Below are positions 37,119 to 46,911 of a stretch of 64,000 nucleotides of DNA, one piece after another. The position numbers and the translations under genes were made by a program. The notes beneath the pieces are model-generated. The model was not told the DNA's origin. It did no database searches and saw only the letters and a program-made list of their open reading frames with translations. Numbering within the stretch: position 1 is the stretch's first letter; each line of letters opens with the position of its first letter. Where the stretch lies: NCBI RefSeq assembly GCF_902832845.1, contig NZ_CADFDB010000001.1:1488001-1552000 (forward strand), in the 5' to 3' direction. The stretch comes from Burkholderia metallica (GTDB taxonomy: Bacteria; Pseudomonadota; Gammaproteobacteria; Burkholderiales; Burkholderiaceae).

Positions 37119-38697
37119 ACCGTCCGCCACGATGCCCGCGCCGCCGCACGAAGGCCGCGCGAGCGTGACCGACTGGATCGCGGTCGCGGCCGGCGCGCTC
37201 GGCGCGCTGATGGCGACGCTCGACATCTCGATCACGAACTCCGCGCTGCCGCAGATCCAGGGCGAAATCGGCGCGACCGGCACCGAAGGCACGTGGATCT
37301 CGACCGGCTACCTGATGTCGGAGATCGTGATGATCCCGCTCGCCGCGTGGCTCACGCGCGTGTTCGGGCTGCGCAATTTCCTGCTGACGAACTCCGCGCT
37401 GTTCATCGCGTTCTCGATGATGTGCGGCTGGTCGCATTCGCTGCCGATGATGATCGCGGGCCGGATCGGCCAGGGCTTCACCGGCGGTGCGCTGATCCCC
37501 ACCGCGCAGACCATCATCCGCACGCGGTTGCCGCTGTCGCAGTTGCCGGTCGGCATGACGCTGTTCGGCCTGATCGTGCTGCTCGGGCCGCTGTTCGGCC
37601 CCGTGCTCGGCGGCTGGCTCGCGGAGAACGTGAGCTGGAGCTGGTGCTTTTTCCTGAACCTGCCGGTGTGCCTGCTGCTGATGGCACTGCTGTGGTTCGG
37701 ACTGCCGTCGGACCGCCCGCAGTGGAACACGTTCTTCAATGCCGACTGGCTCGGAATCGCCGGCCTCGCGATCGGGCTGAGCTCGCTCACCGTCGTGCTC
37801 GAGGAAGGTCAGCGCGAACGCTGGTTCGAATCGCAGATGATCGTCACGCTGAGCGTCGTGTCGCTGTTCGGCATGATCCTGATCGCGCTGTCGCAGATCT
37901 TCGCGAAGCGGCCGATCATGCGGCTGTCGCTGATGCGCAACCCGCGCTACGCGAGCGTGATCGTGATCGTGTCCGCGGTCGGCGCGGGGCTGTACGGCGT
38001 GTCCTACCTGCTGCCGCAGTTCCTCGCGATCGTCGCCGGCTACAACGCGGAACAGGCGGGCGCGATCATGCTGCTGTCGGGGCTGCCGGCATTTCTCGTG
38101 ATGCCGATCCTGCCGCGCCTGCTCGGCAAGGTCGATTTCCGCATCCTCGTGATCTCGGGGCTGCTGCTGTTCTGCCTGAGCTGCATGCTCGACATCAGCC
38201 TGACCGCGCAGAGCGTCGGCCACGACTTCGTATGGTCGCAACTGATCCGCGGCGTCGCGCAGATGCTCGCGATGATGCCGCTCAACCAGGCGTCGATGGC
38301 CGCCGTCGCGCGCGAAGACTCGGGCGATGCGGCCGGGCTCTACAACATGGCGCGCAATCTCGGCGGCTCGATCGGGCTCGCGATCATCGGCACCGTGATC
38401 GATCGGCGTACGACCTTCCACACGGCCGCGCTGCGCGAATCGGTCACCGCCAACTCGCTGATCGGGCAGGACCGGCTGTCGGCCTACGCGGCCAACTGGT
38501 TCGCGCACACCGGCGACCTCGCGTATTCGAACATGCGCGCACTCGGACAACTGGCGCAGCAGATCCAGATCCAGGCCGTCGTGATGACCTATTCCGAAAC
38601 CTTCTATCTGCTGGGCCTGGCGCTGCTCGCCTGCGTACCGCTCGCGCTGCTGCTGAGAACGCCGCGCGGGCCGCAACCGATGTCGTCCGGCCACTGA
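37111..38697 (+). CDS. DHA2 MFS drug exporter (EmrB-like)
   Basis: 528 residues with 14 helices. Characteristic parts are LDISITNSALPQIQGEIGATGTEGTWI in helix 1, RVFGLRNFLL, MIAGRIGQGFTGGALIPTAQTI and GPVLGGWLAENVSWSWCFFLNLP. With the adaptor and the outer-membrane factor on either side it forms a tripartite pump through both membranes. Substrates of EmrB-type pumps include uncouplers, dyes, fusaric acid and other amphipathic drugs; which applies here is unknown. Confidence 0.94.
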   Translation: MAEPSATMPAPPHEGRASVTDWIAVAAGALGALMATLDISITNSALPQIQGEIGATGTEGTWISTGYLMSEIVMIPLAAWLTRVFGLRNFLLTNSALFIAFSMMCGWSHSLPMMIAGRIGQGFTGGALIPTAQTIIRTRLPLSQLPVGMTLFGLIVLLGPLFGPVLGGWLAENVSWSWCFFLNLPVCLLLMALLWFGLPSDRPQWNTFFNADWLGIAGLAIGLSSLTVVLEEGQRERWFESQMIVTLSVVSLFGMILIALSQIFAKRPIMRLSLMRNPRYASVIVIVSAVGAGLYGVSYLLPQFLAIVAGYNAEQAGAIMLLSGLPAFLVMPILPRLLGKVDFRILVISGLLLFCLSCMLDISLTAQSVGHDFVWSQLIRGVAQMLAMMPLNQASMAAVAREDSGDAAGLYNMARNLGGSIGLAIIGTVIDRRTTFHTAALRESVTANSLIGQDRLSAYAANWFAHTGDLAYSNMRALGQLAQQIQIQAVVMTYSETFYLLGLALLACVPLALLLRTPRGPQPMSSGH

Positions 38698-38710
38698 ACC
38701 GTCTTACGCG

Positions 38711-40198
38711 ATGAAACCCTTGTCCCTGCCCCGCCGCCCCGCGCTCACGCTGTGCGCGGCCGCGTGCCTGCTCGCCGGCTGCACGGTCGGCCCCGACTAT
38801 CGCGGCGCGCCCGCCGCACCGGATGCGCCCGTCTTCGTGCGCGCGCCGGCCTCCGGCGTCGACGCCACCGCGCCCGCGCCGAGCGCGTGGTGGCACGCGC
38901 TGAACGATCGCCAGCTCGACGAGCTGATCACCGCCGCACTCGTGTACAACCCCGATCTGCACGCCGCGCAGGCGCGCCTGCGCGCGGCGCGTGCGCAGCT
39001 CTCGCAACAGCGAGCGGCGCAGTTGCCGAAATCGTCGGCCACCGTCGCCGCCATCCGCACGCGCGAACCGGACATCGGCGCGCTCGGTTCGCTGCTGCCG
39101 TCGAACGGCTCGAACCAGTCGGGCGGCACGTCGCCGACGCCTGGCGGCTCGGGCCCGCTTCAGCTCTATTCGGCCGGCTTCGATGCAACCTGGGAAATCG
39201 ACCTGTTCGGCGGCACGCGCCGCGCGGTCGAAGCCGCGTCCGCGCAGGCGGAAGCGGTCAACGCCGATCTCGCCGATACGCAGGTATCGATCGCGGCCGA
39301 AGTCGCGAACGCGTACGTCGACCTGCGCGACCAGCAGCAGCGGCTTGCACTGTCGCGGCGTACCGCCGAGTTGCAGCAGAAGATGCTCGAACTCACGCAG
39401 CAGCGCCGCGCACGCGGCGTCGCCGCCGATGCCGACATCGAACGCCTGACGACCCAGGTCGAAAACACGCGCGCGTCGCTGATCCCGCTCGACGCGCAGG
39501 TGACGGAGTCGCTCGACCGGCTCGCGATCCTGACGGGCCGCGCGCCCGGCGCGCTCGACGCGGCGCTGTCGACCGCGGACGCTCCGCTGCCGACGCTGCC
39601 CGCCAGCGTGGCGATCGGAGACCCGGCCACGCTGCTGAAACAGCGCCCCGACATTCGCGCGGCCGAGCGTCGGCTCGCATCGAGCAATGCGCAGATCGGC
39701 GAGCATGTCGCCGACTATTTCCCGAAGGTGACGCTGCTCGGCGATCTCGGTTTCAGCGCGACCGACCCGGGGCATCTGTTCCGCAAGCAGAACTTCAACT
39801 GGGTCGGTGCGCCGTATCTGCAATGGAACATTCTCGACTTCGGGCGCACGCGCGGCGCGGTGCGCGCGGCCGAAGCATCGCGCGACGAAGCGGACGCGAA
39901 CTATCAGAAGGCCGTGCTCGGCGCGTTGCAGGATGCGAACACCGCATTGCAGCGCTACGGGCACCAGCGCGAGCACGTCGTCGCGCTCGCCAGGGTGCAG
40001 ACGTCGGCCGTGCATTCCCGGTCGCTGATGGATGAGCGTTATCGCGCGGGCGTCGCCTCGATGATCGACCTGCTCGATACGCGACGCGAAGCGCTGGCCG
40101 CGCAGCAAAACGTGATCGCCGGGCAAGCCGAACTGATCAAGGACTACGTGTCGCTGCAGAAGAGCCTCGGGCTCGGGTGGCAGACCGGCGCGGGTTGA
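38711..40198 (+). CDS. NodT-type outer-membrane efflux lipoprotein
   Basis: 495 residues. A lipoprotein signal (LCAAACLLAGC, lipidated Cys) is followed by the typical start TVGPDYRGAP and two TolC-type repeats, with FDATWEIDLFGGTRRAVEAASAQAEA and YLQWNILDFGRTRGAVRAAEA. It forms the trimeric exit channel of the pump. It starts 13 bases after the MFS stop, so it is the third cistron. Confidence 0.94.
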   Translation: MKPLSLPRRPALTLCAAACLLAGCTVGPDYRGAPAAPDAPVFVRAPASGVDATAPAPSAWWHALNDRQLDELITAALVYNPDLHAAQARLRAARAQLSQQRAAQLPKSSATVAAIRTREPDIGALGSLLPSNGSNQSGGTSPTPGGSGPLQLYSAGFDATWEIDLFGGTRRAVEAASAQAEAVNADLADTQVSIAAEVANAYVDLRDQQQRLALSRRTAELQQKMLELTQQRRARGVAADADIERLTTQVENTRASLIPLDAQVTESLDRLAILTGRAPGALDAALSTADAPLPTLPASVAIGDPATLLKQRPDIRAAERRLASSNAQIGEHVADYFPKVTLLGDLGFSATDPGHLFRKQNFNWVGAPYLQWNILDFGRTRGAVRAAEASRDEADANYQKAVLGALQDANTALQRYGHQREHVVALARVQTSAVHSRSLMDERYRAGVASMIDLLDTRREALAAQQNVIAGQAELIKDYVSLQKSLGLGWQTGAG

Positions 40199-40458
40199 CG
40201 ACGAGGGGATCGGTGCCGCGCGGCCGGGTCTGGCGACGCTGGCGCGGCACCGATGCCCGCAACGCGGATCGCACGACACAACGACTCATTGCGCACGCAA
40301 CAATATTTGTTCGCTGCACCAACAACGACGGGGCGCGCACCGCATCGATGCCGATACTATCGGCTGCATACCCAATATCAATTAGCCAATCATCTGACGA
40401 TCTCTTCTAATTCAACCGGTTTCCCCACCACCGATCGGATTCAAGGAGTTCCATCGTC

Positions 40459-41994
40459 ATGTCTTCATCCTCCAGTCGCGTGCTGAGACACGCGGTCGCC
40501 GCGGTCTGCGTTGCACTTTCCGCGTCTTCCCATGCCGCCGAACTCACCCGGGACACGGGCGCGCCCATCGGCGACAACGAGAATTCGCAGACGGCCGGCC
40601 CGGCGGGCCCCGTGCTCCTGCAAGACTCCGCACTCATCGAGAAACTGCAGCGCTTCGATCGCGAGCGCATTCCGGAGCGCGTCGTGCATGCCCGCGGCAC
40701 CGGCGCATTCGGCGAGTTCGAGCCGAGCGCCGACATCTCGGACCTGACGAAAGCGAAGGTCTTCACGCCGGGCACCCGCACACCGGTATTCGTGCGCTTT
40801 TCGACCGTGATGGGCTATCGCGGCTCGCCCGAACAGGCGCGCGATCCGCGCGGTTTCGCGGTGAAGTTCTATACGCAGCAGGGCAACTGGGACATGGTCG
40901 GCATCAACTGGCCCGTGTTCTTCATTCGCGACGGCATCAAGTTCCCCGACTTCGTTCACGCGAACAAGCCGAGCGCCGTGACCGGCGTGCAGGACCCGAA
41001 CCTCGCATTCGACTTCTTCGCGCACACGCCCGAGGCGACGCACATGCTGACGATGCTGTACACGAATGCGGGCATGCCCGATTCGTATCGTCACATGGAC
41101 GGCTTCGCGGTGCACGCGTTCAAGTTCGTCAATGCGCGCGGCGACGTGCACTACGTGAAGTTCCACTGGAAAAGCCGGCAAGGCGTGCACGGCCTGCGGC
41201 CGCAGGATATCGCCGCGTCGATCGGGCACGACTGGAACATGATGACGAACGACCTGTACGGGGCGCTGAAGCAACGCGATTTCCCGAAGTGGGATCTGTA
41301 CGTGCAGGTGCTCACGCCGCAGGAACTGAACCGGTTCGACTTCGATGCACTGGACGACACGAAAGTCTGGACCGGCGTCCCCGAGCGCAAGATCGGCACG
41401 ATGACGCTGAACCGCGTGCCCGAGAACTACTTCCAGTCGACCGAGGAATCGGCGTTCGCCCCGTCGCGGCTCGTGCCCGGCATCGAGCCGTCCGAAGACC
41501 GGATGCTGCAGGATCGCCTGTTCGCCTACGCCGACACGCAGATGTACCGGCTCGGCGCGAACTACCAGGATCTGCCGATCAACCGGCCTGCCGTGCCGGT
41601 GGTCAGCAACAACCAGGACGGCGCGATGAACGCCGGCGACCGCAAGGGCGAAGTGAACTACGAACCGTCGACGCTGCATGAACTCGCGCCCAATCCGCAG
41701 TACAAGTCCGTACGCATGGCGCTCAGCGGAACGACGCAGCAGGAGGCGATCCACAAGAAGCTGCTGTTCCGTCAGGCGGGCGAGTACTACCGCAGCCTGT
41801 CGCAACAGGACAGGGACGACCTGATCACCGCGCTGTCCGGCGATCTCGGCAAGGTGACGAACGCACCCAACCAGTACGCGATGCTGTCGTACTTCTACAA
41901 GGCCGATGCCGACTACGGCACGCGTCTCGCGCAGGCCGTTCACGCCGACGTCGGGCAAGTGCAGGCGCTCGCGGCGAAGCTGAGCGAGAACTGA
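40459..41994 (+). CDS. Exported haem catalase (KatB-like) with altered distal pocket
   Basis: 511 residues. A signal peptide (to about Ala27, SHAAELT) sends it to the periplasm, as in KatB of Pseudomonas. Distal His77 (ERVVHARGTGAFG), VRFSTV, the RDPRGFAVKFYT block, and the proximal Arg/Tyr in RLFAYADTQ (Y357) are present. In the stretch that normally reads GNNTPVFFIRD, the sequence reads GINWPVFFIRD: the position of the catalytic distal Asn is Ile149, with Asn150 next. It may still dismutate peroxide if Asn150 substitutes, or it may be a slower or peroxidatic variant. An ankyrin lipoprotein follows, as behind katB elsewhere. Confidence 0.9.
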   Translation: MSSSSSRVLRHAVAAVCVALSASSHAAELTRDTGAPIGDNENSQTAGPAGPVLLQDSALIEKLQRFDRERIPERVVHARGTGAFGEFEPSADISDLTKAKVFTPGTRTPVFVRFSTVMGYRGSPEQARDPRGFAVKFYTQQGNWDMVGINWPVFFIRDGIKFPDFVHANKPSAVTGVQDPNLAFDFFAHTPEATHMLTMLYTNAGMPDSYRHMDGFAVHAFKFVNARGDVHYVKFHWKSRQGVHGLRPQDIAASIGHDWNMMTNDLYGALKQRDFPKWDLYVQVLTPQELNRFDFDALDDTKVWTGVPERKIGTMTLNRVPENYFQSTEESAFAPSRLVPGIEPSEDRMLQDRLFAYADTQMYRLGANYQDLPINRPAVPVVSNNQDGAMNAGDRKGEVNYEPSTLHELAPNPQYKSVRMALSGTTQQEAIHKKLLFRQAGEYYRSLSQQDRDDLITALSGDLGKVTNAPNQYAMLSYFYKADADYGTRLAQAVHADVGQVQALAAKLSEN

Positions 41995-42073
41995 TCCCGC
42001 GGCTGCGGCCGCCGTCGACGTGCGGGGTGCCGCGCCGCGCACGTCGACCTCACCCATCCATCAGGACATCCTC

Positions 42074-42685
42074 ATGCCATCCGAACGCCTGACGCGCGCG
42101 ATCCGTTCGATCGCCGCGGCCCTGGCGCTGGCCGCGATCGCCGGCTGCGCGCACCTTCCCGACCGGCCGGCGTATTCGCGGGCCGCCCCCGCCGCGCTGC
42201 GCCACTACGACGATGACTGGTTCGACGCCGCCCGCGTCGGACGCGTCGACATCCTGCGCGCGTTGCACGACGCCGGCTATCCCGTGGACGCCGCCGACGG
42301 CCACGGCTTTACGGCCGTGATACTCGCGTCCTACGACGGCCAGCCGGCCGCACTCGACTACCTGCTGTCGGCCGGCGCAAACGCATGCGTAGGCGACCGT
42401 CACGGCAACACCGCGCTGATGGGCGCCCTCTTCAGGAACGAACCCGACATCGCGCGGCGCCTGATCGACACGGATTGCCCGATCGACCAGACGAACGGCG
42501 CCGGCGAAACCGCGCTGGGATTCGCGACGCTGTTCAATCGCTTCGAGCTGATTCCGCTGCTGGTCGCACGCGGGGCGAATCCGGATCATGTCGATCGGCG
42601 CGGCCAGTCGCTGCTGCAACTCGCGCTGTCGCACGGCAATACATATGCCGCGGACGCGCTGCGGCAAGCGGGGGCAAAACAGTAG
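42074..42685 (+). CDS. Ankyrin-repeat lipoprotein (AnkB-like)
   Basis: 203 residues. A lipobox (LALAAIAGC, Cys28) suggests lipidation. About four ankyrin repeats follow (WFDAARVGRVDILRALHDAGYPVDAADGHGFTAV, SYDGQPAALDYLLSAGANACVGDRHGNTALM, IDQTNGAGETALGFATLF, DHVDRRGQSLLQLAL). Behind katB in Pseudomonas the similar AnkB is needed for full catalase activity in the periplasm. The gap from the catalase stop is about 80 bases, and AGGA lies eight bases before the ATG. Confidence 0.9.
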   Translation: MPSERLTRAIRSIAAALALAAIAGCAHLPDRPAYSRAAPAALRHYDDDWFDAARVGRVDILRALHDAGYPVDAADGHGFTAVILASYDGQPAALDYLLSAGANACVGDRHGNTALMGALFRNEPDIARRLIDTDCPIDQTNGAGETALGFATLFNRFELIPLLVARGANPDHVDRRGQSLLQLALSHGNTYAADALRQAGAKQ

Positions 42686-42766
42686 CGCGACTACGAATCG
42701 ACCGTCTGAACGATGCGATCGCACCGTGCTATCGTGCCGCTGGTTTCATCGCACGGAGACAGGAAA

Positions 42767-43237
42767 ATGCTGAATCGCTTCGCCATTGTTCTTGTTGCCG
42801 CCGGTGCGGCAACCAGTCTCGCGGCGACGGCCGCAAGCACCCAGCCGGACAACGCCAATTCGTATCGGCAGTTGCGCACGCGGCTGTTTGCCGGCACGAC
42901 CGTCACCGCGATCTTTTCACCGAACCAGTGCCGGAACGCGCAGCCCGCGCAAGCGCAGGCAACGGTGCCCACCGTGTCCGGCGGCTTCGCGATACGCGAC
43001 TTCATGGAAGTCGGCGGCAACACGCTCGCGTTCGCCAACCAGCACCTGACCGTCCAGCCGAGCGGAACGACGGTACTCGAACTGATCCAGTACCGCGTCA
43101 TGCAGGATGAAAGCGCGACGGTGACGGTGCGCTCGCTTTCGCCCACCACGTATCAACCCGTCGCGCCGGCCCAGGTTTTCCAGTGCACGCTCGGCGACGG
43201 TCTCCGTTTTTCCTATGCATGGCGCGAACGCGACTGA
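42767..43237 (+). CDS. VirK-like secreted protein
   Basis: 156 residues. A signal peptide (MLNRFAIVLVAAGAATSLAATAA) is followed by YRQLRTRLFAGTTVTAIFSPNQC, GGFAIRDFMEVGGNTLAFANQHLTV, and a Cys near the end (FQCTLGDGLRFSY), which resemble the VirK family of plant-associated bacteria. Function of that family is unknown. GGAGACAGGAAA gives a good ribosome site. It sits alone behind the ankyrin gene on the same strand. Confidence 0.7.
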   Translation: MLNRFAIVLVAAGAATSLAATAASTQPDNANSYRQLRTRLFAGTTVTAIFSPNQCRNAQPAQAQATVPTVSGGFAIRDFMEVGGNTLAFANQHLTVQPSGTTVLELIQYRVMQDESATVTVRSLSPTTYQPVAPAQVFQCTLGDGLRFSYAWRERD

Positions 43238-44175
43238 CGAAGGCGATTCGTAGCGGACGCGAAATTCCTCGATTGAAAAGCAGGACTACTACGGAATAAA
43301 GGTGATGCGCGGCGCAAGGAGCCCGTCTCGTGCCCCGCCTGTGTACACCCGAAAAATCAGAAAAAATCGTCGAGCGGCCGGTAGAACGCGATCCGAGCCG
43401 GATCGGGAGAAGAAAGGCGCGCCCCCTTCGCTGCCGAGATCTGCTTCGATATCGGGCGCCGCCAGCGCCAGATCCTGATGGCGAGCGACTACGCCGAGTC
43501 ACCCGCAGCGCGTCGGCAATTCGAGTCATGCCTCGAACACGGTCAGCCTCGTCGCGCGAATTACGCATCGAACCAGAAAGTATCGGCAATTCGAATTGGG
43601 CCTTCCTTTCTTTGCCGAGCGCGAATATTACAAATTACTGCCAATAGTTTCAAAAACATTTCACTTATTCGCTTTAATTTAGTTTCATATAATCAAAAAA
43701 AGTTTGACACCGCGCTTTCGTTCTTGATACCGTCCGATCCAGTCAATCTGACGAATTGCTCGCCACGCAAGCGCTTCCGCTCTACGTTTTTTCGCTTCCG
43801 CTGCACCGCCGTGCTCGCCGCCGGCCGTATCGTTCTCGCCGGCGCATGCAACACCCCGATGCATTTCACTGGACGACTGCCATCCGGCAGCAGGCCGAAG
43901 GATCGAATCAAATGAGCAGGACAACGAAACTGTTGCTCTAGCAATCCCGCCCGCGCGCTGTCCGCGCGGCTGCATCGCATCGCGGCGCAGCCCTCTCGTT
44001 ACCGCATTTTCCGTATTTCGCCCCCGGAGAAAAACCGCTTTCCGGATCGGGCGAAAGGCCCTGTCGCGTCCGTGCCATCCGCACGCGTGCGACAGAAACC
44101 GGCGGTGCATGACCCGCACCGCTGTCGACCGTCGTTGTTCGTGCCGTTCGATGTTCAACCGGAGGGGTAATTCAA
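43238..44175. other. Gene-free, partly AT-rich leader region of the second sedolisin
   Basis: About 940 bases with no supported gene. Around 43610-43710 GC drops sharply, with runs such as TTTCATATAATC and seven A residues. TTGACA at 43704-43709 is a possible -35, with GATACC 16 bases on. The frame reading FDIGRRQRQILMASDYAE near 43450 could be a decayed gene fragment, but it lacks a start and a known family. Confidence 0.45.
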
Positions 44176-46008
44176 ATGAATCAGGTTGCAGACAAGAATC
44201 AAAAACACAAGCGCTTCGTCAAGCTCGCATTCGCCGTCGCCGCTGCCGCGTCGTTCGGCATGGCCACCGTTCACGCCGCGCCTGCTGCCGGCTGGACCGA
44301 AACGCGTACCAAGGGTTTCCTGCCGCTCGTGCAGCAAAACGAAGCCGGTGCGGCCGGTGCGCCTGCCGCGAGCACGGCTGCCGCTGCGGCGGCGGCCATC
44401 GAGATGGCGCCCGGCGAATCGGTGGACATCGTGCTCGGGCTGAACCTGCGCAACGAAGCACAGCTCGACCAGTACCTGCACGACCTGCATACGCCCGGTT
44501 CCCCGCACTACCGGCAGTTCCTCACGCCGGCGCAGTTCGCGGCGCAATACGCGCCGACCGACCAGCAGGTCGCCTCCGTCGTCGCCCATCTGCGCAAGGC
44601 GGGCTTCGTGAACATCGTGGTCGCGCCGAACCGGCTGCTGGTATCCGCGTCCGGCACCGCGGCGACCGTCAAGTCCGCGTTCCGCACCACGCTCAAGCGC
44701 TTCACGCACAACGGCCGCAGCGTCTATGCGAACACCGACGCCGCGCAGGTGCCGAACGCGATCGGCGGCGTCGTGGGCGCGGTGCTGGGGCTGCAGAACG
44801 TCGAGCTGATGCACACGGGCGCGGGCAGCCAGCCGCAGGGCAACACCGGCAACCTGACGATTCCGTCCGGCGCATCGGCGGTGCCCCACAACCCGACCGA
44901 ATTCTCGTCGATCTACGGCGGCGACGGCACGCCGACGGCGTCGCAGACCACCGTCGGCATCATCTCCGAAGGCGATCTGTCGCAGACGGTGAGCGACCTC
45001 AATACGTTCGCCGCGAACAACGGCCTCGGCACGATCAGCAGCAGCATCGTGAAGACGGGCCCGTCCGGCAGTTCGTACACCGACACCGACGGCACCGTCG
45101 AATGGAACCTCGACAGCCAGTCGATCGTCGGCGCGGCCGGCGGCAGCGTGAAGCAGGTCGTGTTCTACGTCGCGCCGTCGATGACGCTCACGGCGATCAC
45201 CGCCGCGTACAACAAGGCCGTGACCGACAACGTCGCGAAAGTGATCAACGTATCGCTCGGCGTGTGCGAATCGTCCGCGAACAGCACCGGCTCGCAGGCA
45301 ACCGACGACACCATCTTCAAGCAGGCGATCGCGCAAGGGCAGACCTTCTCCGTATCCGCCGGCGATCACGGCGCGTACGAATGCGCGGGCGGCACGCCGT
45401 CGCGCTCGACCTACACGGTGAGCGAGCCGGCAACGTCGCCGTACGTGATCGCGGTGGGCGGCACGACGCTGTTCACCAACACGTCGACCCGCGCGTACAA
45501 CAGCGAGATCGTCTGGAACGATCCGAGCTGGCAGCCGGGCACCGTGTGGTCGACGGGCGGCGGGTACAGCAAGTACGAAGCCGCGCCGTCGTGGCAATCG
45601 TCGACCCTCACGGGATCGACCAAGCGCGCGCTGCCCGACGTCGGCTTCGATGCGGACCTGCGCACCGGTGCGATTCTCGTCGTGAACGGCCAGACGTCCG
45701 ACACGCTGTGGGGCTCGGGCTACCTGAACAACGAAGGCGGCACGAGCCTCGCCGCGCCGATCTTCACGGGCATCTGGGCGCGCTTGCAGTCCGCGAACAA
45801 CAATGCGCTCGGGTTCCCCGCGTCGAGCATCTACAAGTATTTCCCGAGCAACGCGGCGCTGCTGCACGACGTCACGTCCGGCAACAACGGCAGCGGCACC
45901 TACGGCTACAAGGCGAAGGCAGGCTGGGACGCGACGACCGGTTTCGGCAGCGTGAACATCTCGAAGCTGAACGCGTTCATCCAGAGCACGCCGGATTTCG
46001 CACGCTGA
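44176..46008 (+). CDS. Sedolisin (S53) pro-protease, kumamolisin type, second copy
   Basis: 610 residues: signal peptide (VHAAPAAG), pro-domain (about 60-220; HTPGSPHYRQFLTPAQFAAQ, NRLLVSASGTAATVKSAF), and catalytic domain. Catalytic residues are E309 and D313 (VEWNLDSQSIVG), D397 (SAGDHG) and S524 (GGTSLAAP). It is clearly paralogous to the protease at 8301-10034, with the same domain layout and long shared blocks, but its pro-domain start and inter-domain linker differ. GGAGGGG lies about ten bases before the ATG. It is monocistronic with its own terminator. Confidence 0.93.
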   Translation: MNQVADKNQKHKRFVKLAFAVAAAASFGMATVHAAPAAGWTETRTKGFLPLVQQNEAGAAGAPAASTAAAAAAAIEMAPGESVDIVLGLNLRNEAQLDQYLHDLHTPGSPHYRQFLTPAQFAAQYAPTDQQVASVVAHLRKAGFVNIVVAPNRLLVSASGTAATVKSAFRTTLKRFTHNGRSVYANTDAAQVPNAIGGVVGAVLGLQNVELMHTGAGSQPQGNTGNLTIPSGASAVPHNPTEFSSIYGGDGTPTASQTTVGIISEGDLSQTVSDLNTFAANNGLGTISSSIVKTGPSGSSYTDTDGTVEWNLDSQSIVGAAGGSVKQVVFYVAPSMTLTAITAAYNKAVTDNVAKVINVSLGVCESSANSTGSQATDDTIFKQAIAQGQTFSVSAGDHGAYECAGGTPSRSTYTVSEPATSPYVIAVGGTTLFTNTSTRAYNSEIVWNDPSWQPGTVWSTGGGYSKYEAAPSWQSSTLTGSTKRALPDVGFDADLRTGAILVVNGQTSDTLWGSGYLNNEGGTSLAAPIFTGIWARLQSANNNALGFPASSIYKYFPSNAALLHDVTSGNNGSGTYGYKAKAGWDATTGFGSVNISKLNAFIQSTPDFAR

Positions 46009-46080
46009 TGGATCGACGACCGCCCGGTTCCGCGTGCAGCCCGTAGCGCACGCTTGGAGCCGGACCCGATCGTATGAACG

Positions 46081-46115
46081 ACCCGCGACGGCTGCCCGGC
46101 CGTCGCGGGTTTTTG
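46081..46115 (+). terminator. Terminator after the second sedolisin
   Basis: ACCCGCGACGGC / GCCGTCGCGGGT forms a 12-bp stem, followed by TTTTTGC. It lies about 70 bases after the protease stop. Confidence 0.85.
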
Positions 46116-46260
46116 CATTTCGCGCCAGCTCGCGGAGCGCGCAGCAGGCGAGGCGATGCAGGTGTCAATCCTGCAATCACGCTGCGACCTGAAGGCAGCA
46201 TCGCCCCACGCACTGCATGCCGCCGTGTACCGCGAAACCGCACGGCCCTTGCCCCGCAGA

Positions 46261-46911
46261 TCACTCGGCCCAGTTGCGAACGTAGTCCGGTACCGGCATG
46301 TCGCGATCGGCATGAACCGGCGCGCCGCGCGTCGTCTTCAGCGGCAGGATTCCCGTCCAGACGGCGAGCGCGAGATCTTCGTCCTTGTCGGACGGCATCG
46401 AATCGCTGACTTTCACCGCGGCTTCCGCAAGGGCGATCCGCAGCACGCTGGTCGCATTGATTTCATTCACGTTGCCCGGCCGCGCGTGATGCGTGCGTCC
46501 CGGCGCGATCTTCTCCATCAATGCATCCAGCGCCGCCAGCTTGTCAGGGCCGCCCTCCACGACGTCGAAGCGCCCGTAGATCACCGCGGATCGATAGTTC
46601 ATCGAATGGTTGAAGGCCGACCGGGCCAGCACGAGACCGTCGAGCAGCGTAATCGCGACGCACGCCTGCGCGCCCGCCGACAGCGCCTTGATCATCCTGC
46701 TGCCGTTGGACCCGTGAACGTAGAGGTCATCGCCGCGTCTCCAGTGCGCGGTCGGAATGCAGTGCGTATCGTCGCCTGCACCGAATGCGATGTGGCATAC
46801 GTACGCTTCGTCCACGATGCGATTGAGCATCGTCCGATCGCGATTCGCCAGTTCCGGCAGCCGGCGAATGGTGGTGCGTGACGTGGACGGGATGACGTTC
46901 TGGTCTTTCAT
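46261..46911 (-). CDS. Pyridoxamine 5'-phosphate oxidase-like flavin split-barrel protein
   Basis: 216 residues. AYVCHIAFGAGDDTHCIPTAHWRRGDDLYVHGSNGSRMIKALS matches the PNPOx-like (PF12900-type) FMN-binding barrel. It is not a standard PdxH: the substrate-binding C-terminus of PdxH is absent. It lies divergent from a MocR regulator, a common layout in which the regulator controls the split-barrel gene in response to a vitamin B6 compound or related amine. Confidence 0.87.
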   Translation of the reverse strand: MKDQNVIPSTSRTTIRRLPELANRDRTMLNRIVDEAYVCHIAFGAGDDTHCIPTAHWRRGDDLYVHGSNGSRMIKALSAGAQACVAITLLDGLVLARSAFNHSMNYRSAVIYGRFDVVEGGPDKLAALDALMEKIAPGRTHHARPGNVNEINATSVLRIALAEAAVKVSDSMPSDKDEDLALAVWTGILPLKTTRGAPVHADRDMPVPDYVRNWAE

